The notes: generated from the letters alone by a model not told the origin. A DNA stretch of 64,000 bases from RH-AL1 sp965198715 (GCA_965198715.1 CBDAPV010000002.1:558001-622000); one strand, 5' to 3'; positions 35,393 through 44,908 are shown, counted from the stretch's first letter. Translations and numbers: made by a program.

Positions 35393-37216
35393 ATGAAGCT
35401 GCGAAACATCGCCATCATCGCTCACGTCGATCATGGCAAGACCACGCTCGTCGACTGCCTGCTGCGCCAGTCCGGTGCCTTCCGAGACAATCAGCGCGTC
35501 GCCGAGCGCGTGATGGACTCGAACGACCTCGAGAAGGAGCGCGGCATCACCATCATGGCGAAGGCCACGTCCATCGCCTGGAACGACACCCGCATCAACA
35601 TCGTCGATACCCCCGGCCATGCCGATTTCGGCGGCGAGGTCGAGCGCATTCTGTCGATGGTCGACGGCGCCATCGTGCTGGTCGACGCCGCCGAGGGGCC
35701 GATGCCGCAGACCAAATTTGTGGTCGGCAAGGCGCTCAAGATCGGCCTCAAGCCGATCGTCGCCATCAACAAGGTCGACAAGCCGGACGCCCGCGTGACC
35801 GAGGTGGTCAACGAGGTGTTCGACCTTTTTGCCGCGCTCGACGCCACCGACGAGCAGCTCGACTTCCCGATCCTCTACGGCTCCGCGAAGCAGGGCTGGA
35901 TGGCGATGGCGCCGGAGGGCCCGCAGGAAGGCATGGGGCCGCTGTTCGACCTCGTCGTCAAGCACGTGCCCGAGCCCACCATTGAGGAGGGCGGCTTCCG
36001 CATGCTGGGCACGCTGCTCGAGGCTAACCCCTATCTCGGCCGCATCGTCACCGGCCGCATCTTCGCCGGCTCGGTCAAGCCGAACCAGTCGGTCAAGGTG
36101 CTCGACCGCACCGGCAAGGTCGTCGAGCAGGGCAGGGTGTCGAAGATCCTCGCCTTCCGCGGCATCGAGCGCACGCCCATTGAGGAGGCCGAGGCCGGCG
36201 ACATCGTCGCCATCGCCGGCCTGGAGAAGTTCAACGTCGCCGACACGATGTGCGAGCCCTCGGTCACCGAGCCGCTGCAGGCGCAGCCCATCGACCCGCC
36301 GACGCTGTCGATGACCTTTCTCGTGAACGATTCTCCGCTCGCCGGCACCGAGGGCGACAAGGTCACCACCCGCGTCATTCGCGCCCGGCTGATGAAGGAG
36401 GCCGAGGGCAACGTCGCCCTCAAGATTGCCGACGATACCAAGTCCGACGGCTACATCGTCTCCGGCCGTGGCGAGCTGCAGCTCTCGATTTTGATCGAGG
36501 TGATGCGCCGGGAGGGCTTCGAGCTTGGCGTGTCGCGCCCCAAGGTGGTCTACCAGAAGGCCGAGGACGGCTCGATGCTGGAGCCCATCGAGGAGGTCGT
36601 GATCGACGTCGACGAGGAGCATTCCGGCGTCGTCGTGCAGAAGATGTCCGAGCGCAAGGCCGACATGATCGAGATGCGCCCTTCCGGCGGCAACCGCCTG
36701 CGCATCGTCTTTCACGCGCCGACCCGCGGCCTCATCGGCTACCAGGGCGAGCTGCTGACCGACACCAAGGGCACGGCGATCATGAACCGGCTGTTCCACG
36801 AATACGCGCCCTATAAGGGCGACATCGTCGGCCGCCGCAACGGCGTGCTGATCTCCAACGACCAGGGCGAGAGCGTCGCCTACGCCATGTGGAAGCTGGA
36901 AGACCGCGGCCCGATGATGATTACGCCGGGCATCAAGGTCTACCGCGGCATGATCATCGGTGAGCACTCCCGAGAGAACGACCTCGAGATCAACGTGCTC
37001 AAGGGCAAGCAACTCACCAACATCCGCGCCGCCGGCAAGGACGAGGCGGTGCGCCTGACCCCGCCGATCCAGATGACCCTTGAAAAGGCGCTGGCCTACA
37101 TCGAGGACGACGAGCTGGTCGAAGTCACGCCGAAGTCCATCCGCCTGCGCAAGACCTTCCTCGACCCCAACGAGCGCAAGCGCGCGGATCGCAGCAAGGA
37201 AGCGCTGGCGGGCTGA
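35393..37216 (+). CDS. typA: Ribosome-associated GTPase TypA/BipA
   Basis: A 607-residue translational GTPase of the EF-G family. GTPase motifs are IIAHVDHGKTTL, the switch RGITIMAKAT, DTPGHADFGGE and NKVDKP. These are followed by domain II, the EF-G-like domains III and V (GRGELQLSILIEVMRREG), and the TypA C-terminal domain (RAAGKDEAVRLTPP). It binds 70S ribosomes and aids 50S assembly and stress or cold adaptation. Length is normal for the family. Confidence 0.97.
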   Translation: MKLRNIAIIAHVDHGKTTLVDCLLRQSGAFRDNQRVAERVMDSNDLEKERGITIMAKATSIAWNDTRINIVDTPGHADFGGEVERILSMVDGAIVLVDAAEGPMPQTKFVVGKALKIGLKPIVAINKVDKPDARVTEVVNEVFDLFAALDATDEQLDFPILYGSAKQGWMAMAPEGPQEGMGPLFDLVVKHVPEPTIEEGGFRMLGTLLEANPYLGRIVTGRIFAGSVKPNQSVKVLDRTGKVVEQGRVSKILAFRGIERTPIEEAEAGDIVAIAGLEKFNVADTMCEPSVTEPLQAQPIDPPTLSMTFLVNDSPLAGTEGDKVTTRVIRARLMKEAEGNVALKIADDTKSDGYIVSGRGELQLSILIEVMRREGFELGVSRPKVVYQKAEDGSMLEPIEEVVIDVDEEHSGVVVQKMSERKADMIEMRPSGGNRLRIVFHAPTRGLIGYQGELLTDTKGTAIMNRLFHEYAPYKGDIVGRRNGVLISNDQGESVAYAMWKLEDRGPMMITPGIKVYRGMIIGEHSRENDLEINVLKGKQLTNIRAAGKDEAVRLTPPIQMTLEKALAYIEDDELVEVTPKSIRLRKTFLDPNERKRADRSKEALAG

Positions 37217-37343
37217 GGCCCTCCTGTTTGGAGCAGAACTCCTCGCGGGCCTTGCGGGAGACGATGCCCGAACAGCGCATGAGGGATCGGGAAACCTCGC
37301 CGAACACTTGCACTCCCGGCGTCCTCGATTATCGTCGAGCTCC

Positions 37344-37930
37344 ATGGAAGGGCGTCGAGAGAAAGCGCTCCTGTCCGAGGCCGAGTTCCTCGCCTGGGCG
37401 GAGCCGTGCGACGAGCGGTGCGAGCTCGTAGAGGGCGAGATCGTGATGCAGGCCGGCGCATCGCGTGACCACGAGCGCGTCGCCAAGGCGGTGTTCGCGA
37501 CCCTTTACGCGCAGCTGGATCCCGGCGTCTTCGACGTCAACAAGGCGATTTCGGCGTGCGGGCGGGCGAAGGGACAGGGCGTGGCACCGTCCTCTATCCC
37601 GACGTGGTCGTCGATCGGCAGAGCGACGACGGCGACGCGCGCGTCACCACGACAACCGTCGTGATCGTCGAGGTGCTCTCGCCGAGCACCGACCTCGACC
37701 ACCACATCCGCAAGCTCGAGCGCTACAGGCGCTTCGACAGCCTGGCGATCTACCTCGTGTGCGATCAGAAAACGTCGACCGTTCGGGTCTGGCGCAAGGG
37801 CGCGCAGGCATGGCCGGCGATGGCGGTGGTGGTCGAAGGCCTCGGCGCGTCGATCGATTTGGCGGAAGTCGGCGCGACCATCCGGCTCGCGGACGTGTAC
37901 CGCAGGCCGCCCGACAGCCGGCGGCGCTGA
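37344..37930 (+). pseudogene. Uma2-family (DUF820) putative endonuclease, frameshifted
   Basis: The first frame from ATG 37344 gives KALLSEAEFLAWAEP, RCELVEGEIVMQAGASRDH and DPGVFDVNK. The correct continuation (GDFGVRAGEGTGRGTVLYPD, then VVIVEVLSPSTDLDHHIRKL and YLVCDQ) is in another frame from about 37545. The junction AAGGCGAT would be in frame as AAGGGCGAT, so one G is missing. Active-site residues of the PD-(D/E)XK-like fold (Asp in LYPDVVV, Glu in VIVEVLS) are intact in the second part. It could be a true pseudogene or a one-base sequence error. Confidence 0.8.
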
Positions 37931-38036
37931 CAGGCACCCTTCACGTGGCCGGGCGAGGACCGACGCCGCTTGCGGTGCGCGTCGCGGCTTGCCACGTCAC
38001 GGTGATGCACCAAGCACCACGCGCCCTCACTACGGC

Positions 38037-39959
38037 ATGATCGTCGGCACCGCCGGCCACGTCGACCACGGCAAGACCTCGCTGGTGCGCGCGCTCACCG
38101 GCGTCGACACCGATCGCCTCAAGGAGGAGAAGGCGCGCGGCATCACCATCGATCTCGGCTTCGCCTACATGGCCCTCGAGGGCGGCGGTTCGGTCGGCTT
38201 CGTCGACGTGCCCGGCCACGAGCGTCTCGTGCGCACCATGGTCGCCGGCGCCGCCGGCATCGACTTCGCCCTGCTGGTGGTCGCCGCCGACGATGGCATC
38301 ATGCCGCAGACCCGCGAGCATCTCGAGATCCTCGACCTGCTGGGCTTGTCGCGCGGGTTGATCGCGGTGACCAAATGCGACCGCGTCGACGAGGGCCGCC
38401 GCGCCGACGTCGCCATGGAGATCGCGGCGGCGCTCGTCGGCACGTCGCTTACCGGGGCCGGCATGGCCTACATTTCGACGCGCAGCGGGGAGGGCGTGGA
38501 CGCCTTGCGCGCCCGCCTCGCGGCGGAGGCTGCGGGCGCCGCCTCGGCTCGCGCCGGCGGTCGCTTCCGCCTGCCCGTTGATCGCGCCTTCACGCTCGCC
38601 GGCGTCGGCACGGTGGCGACCGGCACCGCGCTGCAGGGGAGGGTGAAGGTCGGCGATGAGGTGCTGCTGCTGCCGGGTGCGCGCCGCGCCCGCGTGCGTT
38701 CTCTGCACGCGCAGAACCGCGAGGCCGAGGCGGGCGGCGCCGGCGAGCGGCTCGCCCTGGCGCTCGCCGGCAGCGGGATCGATCGCGACGCGATCGGCCG
38801 CGGCGGCTGGATCTGCGCGAGCGGCGGCGCCACCGTCACGAGCCGCTTCGATGCCGACCTGCGGCTGCTCTCCGGCGAGGCGCGGGCGCTACGCGACGGC
38901 GCGCCGATGCATTGCCACGTCGGCGCCAGCGACGGCCTCGCCCGTGTCGTAGTGCTGGAGGGTGCGAGCGTCGCGCCGGGCGCCACGGCGCTGGTGCAGC
39001 TGGTGCTCGACGCCCCGCTGCCGCTGCGCCACGGCGACCTCTTCGTGCTGCGCGACGCAGGTGCCCAGCGCACGATCGGCGGCGGACGCGTGCTCGACCC
39101 GCGCGCCCCGTTGCGCAAGCGACGCGCCCCCGAGCGCCTCGCGCGGCTCGAGGCGCTGCGCCTGGCCGAGCCGGCGGAAGCCTTGGCAAGGCTGCTCGCG
39201 CTGCCGCCCGGTCTAGAGGATCTCGCCGGCTTCCGCGCCGACCGCGGTCTGACCGATCCCGAGGGCGACGCCTTGCGCGCACGGCTCCGCCTGGAGCTGC
39301 TGCAGGACGGCGCCGCCGCCTTCGTCATGACGGCGGCGGGCTGGGCCGGGCTGCGCGAGCGGGCGGAGGCCGAGCTCGCCGCCTTTCACGCCGAGAATCC
39401 CGAGCTGCCCGGCCTTGCCGGCGAGCGGCTCAGGCTGATGCTCGGCCTCGCCAAGCCGGTGTTTCCCCTGGTGCGCGCGCGCCTGCTGGCCGAGAAGCGC
39501 GTGGCGCTGCGCGGCCACTGGCTGCACCTGCCCGGCCACGTCGCCGAGCTCGGCGCCGAGGACAAGCGGCTCGCCGCGCTGGTGCGCCCGCGCGTCGCCG
39601 CCGAGCGCTTCAAGCCGCCGCGGGTGCGCGACATCGGCAAGGACATCGGCGTCGACGAGGCCACGGTGCGGCGCACCTGCAAGGCGCTGGCGCGCACCGG
39701 CGACCTCGTCGAGGTGGCGCACGACCATTTCTTCCTGCGCGTCACGGTGGCGGAGATGGCCGGCATCGCCCGCGCGCTGAGCGAGGCCGGCACGGCCTTC
39801 TCCGCCGCCGACTTCCGCGACAAGCTCGACAACGGCCGCAAGGTCGCGATCCAGATCCTCGAGTTCTTCGACCGCCACGGCCTCACGCGAAGGGATGGCG
39901 ACCAGCGCCGCGTGGTCAAGCCGCCCGAGCTGGTGTTTGGAGCGACGGAGGCGGGGTGA
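38037..39959 (+). CDS. selB: Selenocysteine-specific translation elongation factor
   Basis: SelB brings Sec-tRNA to UGA codons followed by a SECIS hairpin. 640 residues from ATG 38037. GTPase domain: GTAGHVDHGKTSLV, RGITIDLGFAYM, DVPGHERLV and TKCD. Domains II-III run to about 355 (RAFTLAGVGTVATGTALQG). Four winged-helix repeats follow to the end, including KDIGVDEATVRRTCKALAR. selA, selC and selD are not in the window, and no selenoprotein gene was recognised here. The ORF could be read from 37989, but the ATG at 38037 fits the family start. Confidence 0.95.
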   Translation: MIVGTAGHVDHGKTSLVRALTGVDTDRLKEEKARGITIDLGFAYMALEGGGSVGFVDVPGHERLVRTMVAGAAGIDFALLVVAADDGIMPQTREHLEILDLLGLSRGLIAVTKCDRVDEGRRADVAMEIAAALVGTSLTGAGMAYISTRSGEGVDALRARLAAEAAGAASARAGGRFRLPVDRAFTLAGVGTVATGTALQGRVKVGDEVLLLPGARRARVRSLHAQNREAEAGGAGERLALALAGSGIDRDAIGRGGWICASGGATVTSRFDADLRLLSGEARALRDGAPMHCHVGASDGLARVVVLEGASVAPGATALVQLVLDAPLPLRHGDLFVLRDAGAQRTIGGGRVLDPRAPLRKRRAPERLARLEALRLAEPAEALARLLALPPGLEDLAGFRADRGLTDPEGDALRARLRLELLQDGAAAFVMTAAGWAGLRERAEAELAAFHAENPELPGLAGERLRLMLGLAKPVFPLVRARLLAEKRVALRGHWLHLPGHVAELGAEDKRLAALVRPRVAAERFKPPRVRDIGKDIGVDEATVRRTCKALARTGDLVEVAHDHFFLRVTVAEMAGIARALSEAGTAFSAADFRDKLDNGRKVAIQILEFFDRHGLTRRDGDQRRVVKPPELVFGATEAG

Positions 39960-39967
39960 GGGGTACA

Positions 39968-40003
39968 GTCTTTCCGGGCTCGCCTTCGGCGCTCCGGAAA
40001 GAC
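39968..40003. terminator. Hairpin after selB (compact palindrome)
   Basis: GTCTTTCCGG pairs perfectly with CCGGAAAGAC, and an inner CGCC-TTC-GGCG stem adds to it. It lies 8 bp after the selB stop. The sequence resembles the two ends of repeat C brought together, so it may be a shortened copy of that repeat serving as a terminator. Confidence 0.6.
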
Positions 40004-40084
40004 GAGCGTTGCGCATTAATCCTCGCCGGAGGTGCGACGCGCTGGCTGCGGAACGAAGATTTCGCCGCGGCTATTTGCATCGTC

Positions 40085-41314
40085 ATGATGCCAGCCGCCA
40101 AGATCTCCGACGCCAGCTCCCAAGAGACAAAGGCGGCTCGCTCGAAGCGTGCCGCCGGCAAACCGCCGGAGAAAGTCAGGTCCGCCGCGAAGGCCGAGAC
40201 CGTCGCCGAGATCGCGAAGGTAACGGCAAGCGAGGACGGCGCCGACGAGTACCGCGAGGCTGCCGAGGCGGCGGGGCTCATCTACGTCAGCGACGAGACG
40301 CCCGGCATCACGCGCAAGAAGTCCGGCAAGGGCTGGAGCTTCACCGACGCCAAGGGCGCGATCATCACCGACTACTGGGTGCGCCAGCGCATCGAGAAGA
40401 TCGGCGTGCCGCCGGCCTACACCGACGTGTGGATCTGCCCCGACGAGAACGGCCATATCCAGGCGACCGGGCGGGACGACAAGGGTCGCAAGCAGTACCG
40501 CTACCATCCCAAGTGGAGCGAGGCGCGCGATGCCGCCAAATACGCCCACATGGCCGAGTTCGGCCAGCTGCTGCCGGGCATCCGCAGCAGGGTCGATCAC
40601 GACATGCGCAAGCAGGGCCTGCCGCGCGAGAAGGTGCTGGCGACGGTGGTCTCGCTGCTCGAGAAGACCCTGATCCGCGTCGGCAACGAGGATTACGCCA
40701 AGGACAACAAGAGCTACGGCCTGACCACGCTGCGCACCCGTCATCTCGACGTCGACGGCGCCACGCTGCGCTTCGACTTCAAGGGCAAGAGCGGCAAGAC
40801 CTGGAACCTCGACCTAAAGGACCGCCGCATCGCCAAGGTGGTGCGTTCAATTCAGGACCTGCCGGGGCAGCACCTGTTCCAGTACCTCGACGAGGACGGC
40901 CATCGCCAGCCCGTCGATTCCGCCGACGTCAACGCCTACCTCCGCAAGATCTCCGGGGGCGCCGACATAACCGCCAAGGATTTCCGCACCTGGGCCGGCA
41001 CGGTGTTGGCCTCCATCGCGCTGCAGGAGTTCGAGACGGTCGACAGCCAGGCGCGCATGAAGAAGAACGTCAAGGCCGCCATCGAGAAGGTCGCCAAGAA
41101 GCTCGGCAACACCGTCACGATCTGCCGCAAGTGCTACGTCCACCCTCACGTGATCGATTCCTACCTCGATGGCTCGTTGCTCGACGGCATCAAGCACGAG
41201 GCGGAAGAGACGCTGAGCGAGGGCGGCGCCGACTTGAAGCCGGAGGAGGCGGCCTTACTTGGCCTACTCAGCCGCCGCATCGGCGCCGACGTGAAGGCGG
41301 GCAAGGTCGCCTAG
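40085..41314 (+). CDS. DNA topoisomerase IB (poxvirus/bacterial type)
   Basis: A 409-residue type IB topoisomerase, which relaxes both positive and negative supercoils through a 3'-phosphotyrosine. An unusual 60-residue Lys/Ala-rich N-terminal tail precedes the beta-rich domain (GLIYVSDETPGITRKK). Catalytic elements are YRYHPKW, RVGNEDYAKDNKSYGLTTLR (catalytic Arg), FDFKGKSGK (Lys), the second Arg around KDFRTWAGT, and Tyr350 in CRKCYVHPHVID. ATG 40088 is an equivalent start. It is unlinked to selB in function. Confidence 0.93.
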   Translation: MMPAAKISDASSQETKAARSKRAAGKPPEKVRSAAKAETVAEIAKVTASEDGADEYREAAEAAGLIYVSDETPGITRKKSGKGWSFTDAKGAIITDYWVRQRIEKIGVPPAYTDVWICPDENGHIQATGRDDKGRKQYRYHPKWSEARDAAKYAHMAEFGQLLPGIRSRVDHDMRKQGLPREKVLATVVSLLEKTLIRVGNEDYAKDNKSYGLTTLRTRHLDVDGATLRFDFKGKSGKTWNLDLKDRRIAKVVRSIQDLPGQHLFQYLDEDGHRQPVDSADVNAYLRKISGGADITAKDFRTWAGTVLASIALQEFETVDSQARMKKNVKAAIEKVAKKLGNTVTICRKCYVHPHVIDSYLDGSLLDGIKHEAEETLSEGGADLKPEEAALLGLLSRRIGADVKAGKVA

Positions 41315-41335
41315 CCAGCCAAAAAGGATCATCGC

Positions 41336-41662
41336 ATGGCCAGTCTCTACCCCGTCGCCGGCGCGGCCATCGCGGTGGCCGGCGCCGACAAGCTCGTCGG
41401 CAATCGCGGCTACGCCGGCATGTTCCGGCACCTCGGCTGGTCCGACGACGCCATGCGCGCCGCGGCCACCGCGGAAGTCATCGGCGGCGCGCTGATGGTG
41501 CCGCGCTCCACCCGCCGCTTCGGCGGGATCGTCGTGGCGGCGGTGTCGGCCGTGGTGCTGCTCAGCGAGATCAACGAGGGCGACGGCAAGCTCGCCGCCT
41601 CGCGCGCCGCCGTGATGTTCGCCGGCCTCGCCGCCGCCTTTGCGCCTGGTCACCGGCGCTAG
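41336..41662 (+). CDS. Small DoxX-like membrane protein
   Basis: A 108-residue protein with three or four hydrophobic helices and the motif GADKLVGNRGYAGMF, reminiscent of the DoxX/DoxX-like family. It has a short loop (RHLGWSDDAM) between helices. It follows the topoisomerase gene by 21 bp. No function can be assigned. Its stop overlaps the convergent trmO stop by 4 nt. Confidence 0.6.
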   Translation: MASLYPVAGAAIAVAGADKLVGNRGYAGMFRHLGWSDDAMRAAATAEVIGGALMVPRSTRRFGGIVVAAVSAVVLLSEINEGDGKLAASRAAVMFAGLAAAFAPGHRR

Positions 41663-42132
41663 CAGCCCCGCCACGGCTTGAGGTCGAGCAGCGGCGTGCC
41701 GCTGATACAGTCGAGCCCGCGCACGTCCAGCACGCAGCCGACGCGCCCCAGCAAGGTCACCACGGAGGAGGCGATCGGGTTGGGCCGTGTCGGCGCGCGC
41801 AGGGCGAACGGCCCGCGCCTGTCTCCGCCGCGCGGTGACAGGCGCACCAGGTCGCGCCGCGCCTCGTGCATCCAGTAGAGCACCTGCAGGTCGACATGCG
41901 CGTCGATCCCGTCGAGCGCCGGCTCCCACACGGCATCGAGCACCAGCCGGCACACGGGTCCGCCGTCGCGGTCGCCCTGCCGCGGGCAGTCGCCTCGCCG
42001 CGTCCACGGCGTCTCGATATGCCCGATGAAGCGGAGGCAGGCATCGCCCGCCGGCTCGATCTCGATGGCGATCTCGCCCTCGCGCGGCGCGTCGAGCGCT
42101 TGCTCAGGCCGGATGGGCTCAGGTGTATTCAA
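41659..42132 (-). CDS. tRNA (N6-threonylcarbamoyladenosine37-N6)-methyltransferase, TrmO/TsaA-like
   Basis: A 157-residue protein of the TrmO (YaeB/VirR) family, a single beta-barrel SAM methyltransferase that methylates t6A37 of tRNA-Thr. Signatures are FIGHIETPW, RDLVRLSPRG, PTRPNPIASSVVTLL and DCISGTPLLDLKPW. It lacks the C-terminal domain of E. coli TrmO, as is usual for the short form. The start overlaps the upstream membrane-protein gene by 14 nt, so the two are probably co-translated. Confidence 0.85.
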   Translation of the reverse strand: MNTPEPIRPEQALDAPREGEIAIEIEPAGDACLRFIGHIETPWTRRGDCPRQGDRDGGPVCRLVLDAVWEPALDGIDAHVDLQVLYWMHEARRDLVRLSPRGGDRRGPFALRAPTRPNPIASSVVTLLGRVGCVLDVRGLDCISGTPLLDLKPWRGC

Positions 42133-42460
42133 GGATGAATCTCCCCCCGAGCCAGGCCGTCACCACGGCCGCGCCGAACACCAGCACCAGGGCGGCGACC
42201 TTGAAGCGCCGCGTGTGCCACAGCACCATGCCCAGCACGCTGGCCAGCGCGATGCCGACGAACTCGCCGCCCGCCACCAGCGCGTTGACCCAGGGCTCGG
42301 AGCCGGCGGCGATCGTTTCGCCCCAGTCGAGCGACATCACCATCGCCGCGGTCAGCCCGCCGATCGCGGCGGCCACCAACGTCGCCACGACGCTGAGCGT
42401 CCACAGGATCGCCGTCAGGAACTGGTGCGGACGCGAGCGGTCCTGAAAAAGCAACGACAT
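42119..42460 (-). CDS. Small integral membrane protein, unknown
   Basis: A 113-residue protein with three hydrophobic helices: ILWTLSVVATLVAAAIGGL, ALVAGGEFVGIALASVLGMV and VAALVLVFGAAVVTAWLGG. I chose ATG 42460 because AAAGG lies 7 nt upstream; ATG 42484 adds eight residues. Not recognised. It shares a transcript with trmO. Confidence 0.6.
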   Translation of the reverse strand: MSLLFQDRSRPHQFLTAILWTLSVVATLVAAAIGGLTAAMVMSLDWGETIAAGSEPWVNALVAGGEFVGIALASVLGMVLWHTRRFKVAALVLVFGAAVVTAWLGGRFILEYT

Positions 42461-42601
42461 GTCCAACCTTTCGGGTGGGTTCATGCCAGGATCGATGCGC
42501 TTTGTCGCCAGATGAAGGCCGAAAATAAAGGCTGAGGAGGGCTGCGACGCCGCGGCATCTTCGGGGATGCACGTCCACCCTGGAAGCCCTATAATTCACG
42601 C

Positions 42602-44428
42602 ATGACAGACATCTCCGTCCTCGACGAGGCCGTGGCCTCCGAACCCAAGCGCCGCCGTCGTGGCGGCAAGGTCGACGTCAAGGCGCTGAGACCGATCCTG
42701 CCCTACGCGTTGCGCTACAAGGGGCGCATCGCCGGCGCGGTCGGGGCCCTCACCCTCGCGTCCGCCGCGACGCTGGTGGTGCCCATCGCCATCCGCCGCA
42801 TCGTCGATTTCGGCTTCGAGCCGGACAAGGCCGGCGTCATCAACTCCTATTTCATCGCCATGCTCGGCGTCGTGCTGGTGCTGGCCGTCGCCTCGGCCGC
42901 CCGCTACTTCTTCGTGCAGACGCTAGGCGAGCGCATCGTCTCGGACCTGCGCGCCGACGTCTTCGCACACCTCACCACGCTCGACGCGCCCTTCTACGAC
43001 AAGGCCCGCGTCGGCGAGCTGATCTCGCGCCTCACCGCCGACACGACGCAGCTGAAGGCGACCTTCGGCTCGTCCGCCTCGGTGCTGCTGCGCAACCTCT
43101 TCCTCTTCCTCGGCTCGCTCGCGCTGATGTTCGTCACCTCGGCCAAGCTCTCGGCCTTCGTCTTCGTCATCATTCCCGCCGTGGTGCTGCCGCTGGTCGC
43201 CTCGGGCCGCACCGTCCGCAAGCGCTCCCGCACCGCGCAGGACACGCTGGCGGAGGCCACCGCCTACGCCGCCGAGAGCCTCGGCGCCGTGCGCGCCATG
43301 CAGGCCTACAACGCGCAGGGGCAGACCGCCGCGCGCTTCAAGGCGGCGGTCGAGGACGCCTTCGAGGCCTCGCGCTCGGCCATCGCCGCGCGCGCCATCC
43401 TCACCGGCGTGATGATCCTCTTCGTCTTCGCCAGCGTCGTCGGCATCCTGTGGTACGGCGCCCACGACGTGATGGCGCACCGCATGTCGGGCGGCCAGCT
43501 CTCGCAGTTCCTGCTCTACGCCGTGCTCGGCGCCACCTCGCTGGGACAGCTCTCCGAGGTGTGGAGCGAGATCGCCGCCGCCGCCGGCGCCGCCGGCCGC
43601 ATCGGCGACCTGCTCAAGGTCAAGCCCATCATCGTCGCCCCGGCCGCGCCCGCGCGCCTGCCGGCGCACCCGCAGGGCGCGCTCGCCTTCGATGGCGTCA
43701 CCTTCGCCTATCCCTCGCGCGGCGAGGAGCGCGCGCTGCACGACCTCTCCTTCACCGTGCGCCCGGGCGAGACCGTCGCCCTCGTCGGCCCCTCGGGCGC
43801 CGGCAAGACCACGCTGTTCCAGCTGTTGATGCGCTTCTACGATCCCGCGCTCGGCCGCATCCTCTACGACGGGCTCGACATCCGCACCCTCGACCCCGCC
43901 GACCTGCGCGCGAAGATCCGGTCGGTGCCGCAGGATCCGGTGATCTTCGGCACCAGCATCGTCGACAACATCCGCTACGGCCGCCCCGACGCGACGGTGG
44001 CCGAGGTGCGCCGCGCCGCCGAGCAGGCCGCCGCCGACGGCTTCATCCGCATGATGCCCGACGGCTACGAGACCATGGTCGGCGAGCGCGGCATCACGCT
44101 CTCCGGCGGCCAGCGCCAGCGCCTCGCCATCGCCCGCGCCATCCTCGATGCCTGCCCGGTGCTGCTGCTCGACGAGGCCACCTCCGCCCTCGACGCCGAG
44201 AACGAGGGCCTGGTGCAGGGCGCGCTCGAGTCGCTGATGGGCTCGCGCACCACCCTGGTCATCGCCCACCGCCTGGCGACCGTGCTCAAGGCCGACCGCA
44301 TCCTGGTGCTGGACGGCGGCCGCATCGTCGAAGAGGGCACCCACCGCACGCTGGTCGAGCGCGGCGGGTTGTACGCGAGGCTGGCGAAGCTGCAGTTCGA
44401 CACGCAAGGGCTGGCGGCGGCGGAGTAG
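42602..44428 (+). CDS. ABC transporter, fused permease and ATPase (exporter type)
   Basis: A 608-residue half-transporter. Six membrane helices in residues 25-330 form the ABC-TM1 exporter fold. The NBD is in 360-600 with Walker A GPSGAGKTT, the Q-loop SVPQDPVIFG, the signature LSGGQRQRLAIARA, Walker B VLLLDEATSALD and the switch His in IAHRL. MsbA/BmrA-like proteins of this type export lipids, drugs or peptides as homodimers. A 20-residue Arg/Lys-rich N-terminus precedes the first helix. No accessory gene indicates the cargo. Confidence 0.93.
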   Translation: MTDISVLDEAVASEPKRRRRGGKVDVKALRPILPYALRYKGRIAGAVGALTLASAATLVVPIAIRRIVDFGFEPDKAGVINSYFIAMLGVVLVLAVASAARYFFVQTLGERIVSDLRADVFAHLTTLDAPFYDKARVGELISRLTADTTQLKATFGSSASVLLRNLFLFLGSLALMFVTSAKLSAFVFVIIPAVVLPLVASGRTVRKRSRTAQDTLAEATAYAAESLGAVRAMQAYNAQGQTAARFKAAVEDAFEASRSAIAARAILTGVMILFVFASVVGILWYGAHDVMAHRMSGGQLSQFLLYAVLGATSLGQLSEVWSEIAAAAGAAGRIGDLLKVKPIIVAPAAPARLPAHPQGALAFDGVTFAYPSRGEERALHDLSFTVRPGETVALVGPSGAGKTTLFQLLMRFYDPALGRILYDGLDIRTLDPADLRAKIRSVPQDPVIFGTSIVDNIRYGRPDATVAEVRRAAEQAAADGFIRMMPDGYETMVGERGITLSGGQRQRLAIARAILDACPVLLLDEATSALDAENEGLVQGALESLMGSRTTLVIAHRLATVLKADRILVLDGGRIVEEGTHRTLVERGGLYARLAKLQFDTQGLAAAE

Positions 44429-44442
44429 GGCGGTGCCCCGTG

Positions 44443-44549
44443 TGTCATTCCGGGGCGGCGCAGCCGAACCCGGAACCGGTGAGCCTCATGGTCGCCGGGT
44501 TGGTCCACGCACACCGTTTCCGGGTTCGTCTTCGGCGCCCCTGAACGAC
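44443..44549. repeat. Repeat C, copy 1
   Basis: A palindromic element of about 107 bp: GTCATTCCGGGGCGGCGCAG ... GAACCCGGAACCGGTGAGCC, then the inverted CACCGTTTCCGGGTTCG ... GGCGCCCCTGAACGAC. It lies just upstream of the GIY-YIG gene. Further copies are at 44909 and 55204. Confidence 0.85.
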
Positions 44550-44622
44550 GTGCCCTGGAGCACTCGGCTTGCGAGCCGGCCTTGAATGAGCTTGTCTGAA
44601 GGGTCGCTGGGGAGAAGCAGGC

Positions 44623-44907
44623 GTGCCTCACGTCTACCTGCTCTCCAATCGGCCGTACGGCACCCTCTACTTGGGAGTCACCAACCATTTCGGCCGGCGC
44701 GTCTACGAACACAAGACAAAGACGCATCCGGATTTCACGGCGACCTACGGCGTCGACCGGCTCGTCTGGATGGAGTGGTACGACAGCATTCTCGAGGCGA
44801 TCGCCCGAGAGAAGAAGCTGAAGAAGTGGCGGCGGGAATGGAAGGTCGTGCTGATCGAGGAGATGAACCCGGTGTGGGCCGACCTCTACGCGACCCTCAA
44901 CCAGTGA
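44623..44907 (+). CDS. GIY-YIG nuclease-domain protein
   Basis: A 94-residue stand-alone GIY-YIG domain (UvrC-N/URI type). The two half motifs appear as VYLLSNRPYGTLYLGVT, with the catalytic Arg in HFGRRVYEHK, a Tyr/His-rich strand and the metal-binding Glu in EAIAREKKLKKWRREWK. The GTG start has GGGGAGAA upstream. The protein is the size of the YhbQ/UPF0213 type, whose cellular role is unclear. Repeat C copies lie 73 bp upstream and 1 bp downstream, so the gene is neatly bracketed. Confidence 0.88.
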   Translation: MPHVYLLSNRPYGTLYLGVTNHFGRRVYEHKTKTHPDFTATYGVDRLVWMEWYDSILEAIAREKKLKKWRREWKVVLIEEMNPVWADLYATLNQ

Positions 44908-44908
44908 C

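Noticed and set aside
34487..37486. 999-codon minus-strand frame running opposite typA into madL
   Set aside because: Only the last 135 codons are real (madL); the rest is antisense to typA with no similarity.
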